Positions 5,350 to 5,808 of a stretch of 5,808 nucleotides of DNA are shown in pieces. The position numbers and the translations under genes were made by a program. This DNA comes from Erysipelotrichaceae bacterium (GTDB lineage: Bacteria; Bacillota_I; Bacilli_A; Erysipelotrichales; Erysipelotrichaceae): positions 1 through 5,808 of the forward strand of contig JAFZQL010000119.1 of assembly GCA_017620435.1 (NCBI GenBank). The letters are read 5' to 3'. Each line of letters begins with the position of its first letter. Position 1 is the stretch's first letter. Below the pieces are notes generated by a model, which was given only the letters and a program-made list of their open reading frames with translations, did not search any database and was not told the DNA's origin.

Positions 5350-5808
5350 TTAATCGTCGTCTTCGTCTTTTCTTTCGGCAGCCGTAGCGGCAACAACCTT
5401 GTCGGTGACATTCTGAGGAGCCGGTTCATAACGGTCAAAGTCGATGACGTATGTTCCTCTGCCCTTGGTCATGGAACGCAGTTCTGTCGCATACTTCAGC
5501 ATTTCTGCCATCGGTACTTCAGCTTCAATACGGGCTTCACCGGATTCAGCAGAACCAGTATCCAGGATCATGCCGCGTCTCTTGTTGAAATCGCCGATGA
5601 TATCGCCGGTATATTCTTCCGGACAGATAACGGTAACCTTGCCGATCGGTTCCAGAAGGATCGGGTTAGCCTTAGGAATACCTGCCTTGAATGCCAGTCT
5701 GGCAGCAGCTTCGAATGAGTTCGGCTTGGAGTCAACCGGGTGGTAGGATCCGTCATACAGCGTAGCCTTGACGTTAACAACCTTGCATCCGGCCAGAGGG
5801 CCCTTGGC
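5350..5808 (-). CDS. fusA: Elongation factor G family protein, C-terminal part only
   Basis: EF-G is the GTPase that drives ribosomal translocation. Only the last 152 residues are in the window; the frame stays open to the right edge. The visible part covers the end of domain IV (GPLAGCKVVNVKATLYDGSYH) and all of domain V, with NPILLEPIGKV, PEEYTGDIIGDFNKRRG, EVPMAEMLKYATELRSMTKG and a final DRYEPAP. These are standard EF-G C-terminal signatures. The GTP-binding domain is outside the window. The ending is a short acidic, charged tail (ERKDEDDD). Domain IV reads VDSKPNSFEAAARLAF where the common form is VDSSEMAFKIA. Together with NKRRG this is closer to the EF-G paralogue often called FusA2 than to the classical factor, so which copy this is remains open. 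The stop TAA is at 5350-5352. Confidence 0.93.
   Translation of the reverse strand, partial: AKGPLAGCKVVNVKATLYDGSYHPVDSKPNSFEAAARLAFKAGIPKANPILLEPIGKVTVICPEEYTGDIIGDFNKRRGMILDTGSAESGEARIEAEVPMAEMLKYATELRSMTKGRGTYVIDFDRYEPAPQNVTDKVVAATAAERKDEDDD

Noticed and set aside
5444..5780. Plus-strand frame of 100 codons and a second minus-strand frame over the EF-G region
   Set aside because: The EF-G frame is unmistakable and continuous to the window edge, so these are shadows.

Overview
The window looks like chromosomal core sequence from a low-to-mid GC Firmicute (Bacillota). The evidence is strong GGAGG-type ribosome binding sites, compact intergenic regions with U-tract terminators, and a Gram-positive style membrane-anchored HtrA. 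The EF-G and PyrG sequences would fit an Erysipelotrichia-like lineage, but that is an impression and cannot be proved from the window.

Layout from left to right. Positions 1-1272 (minus) hold the first 424 codons of pyrG (CTP synthase), which runs off the left edge. Positions 1273-1548 are a divergent control region. On the pyrG side it has a promoter, a 16-bp perfect palindrome, leader hairpins and an intrinsic terminator just before the pyrG ribosome binding site, so attenuation is likely. On the other side a separate promoter faces right. Positions 1549-3114 (plus) are a two-gene operon: a ROK-family sugar-kinase-like protein lacking the usual zinc motif, then a TehB-like SAM-dependent methyltransferase 18 bases downstream. 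Positions 3113-3182 hold two terminator hairpins, one for each converging unit.

Positions 3176-4099 (minus) encode a CPBP/CAAX-type intramembrane protease. Its best promoter lies so close to the annotated ATG that the mRNA would be leaderless, or translation starts at a downstream GTG. Positions 4190-5293 (plus) encode an HtrA/DegP-like membrane-anchored serine protease with one PDZ domain. It is divergent from the CPBP gene across a 90-bp region carrying an 8-bp inverted repeat. A bidirectional terminator (5301-5330) separates htrA from the C-terminal 152 codons of an EF-G family gene on the minus strand (5350-5808), which runs off the right edge.

The gene content is mostly housekeeping plus envelope protein quality control. 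I see no mobile element, CRISPR array, tRNA, rRNA or defence island. The points worth a second look are regulatory (the pyrG leader, the palindromes, the possible leaderless CPBP gene) and the unusual pairing of a zinc-less ROK protein with a TehB-like methyltransferase. I found no convincing new multi-gene system.
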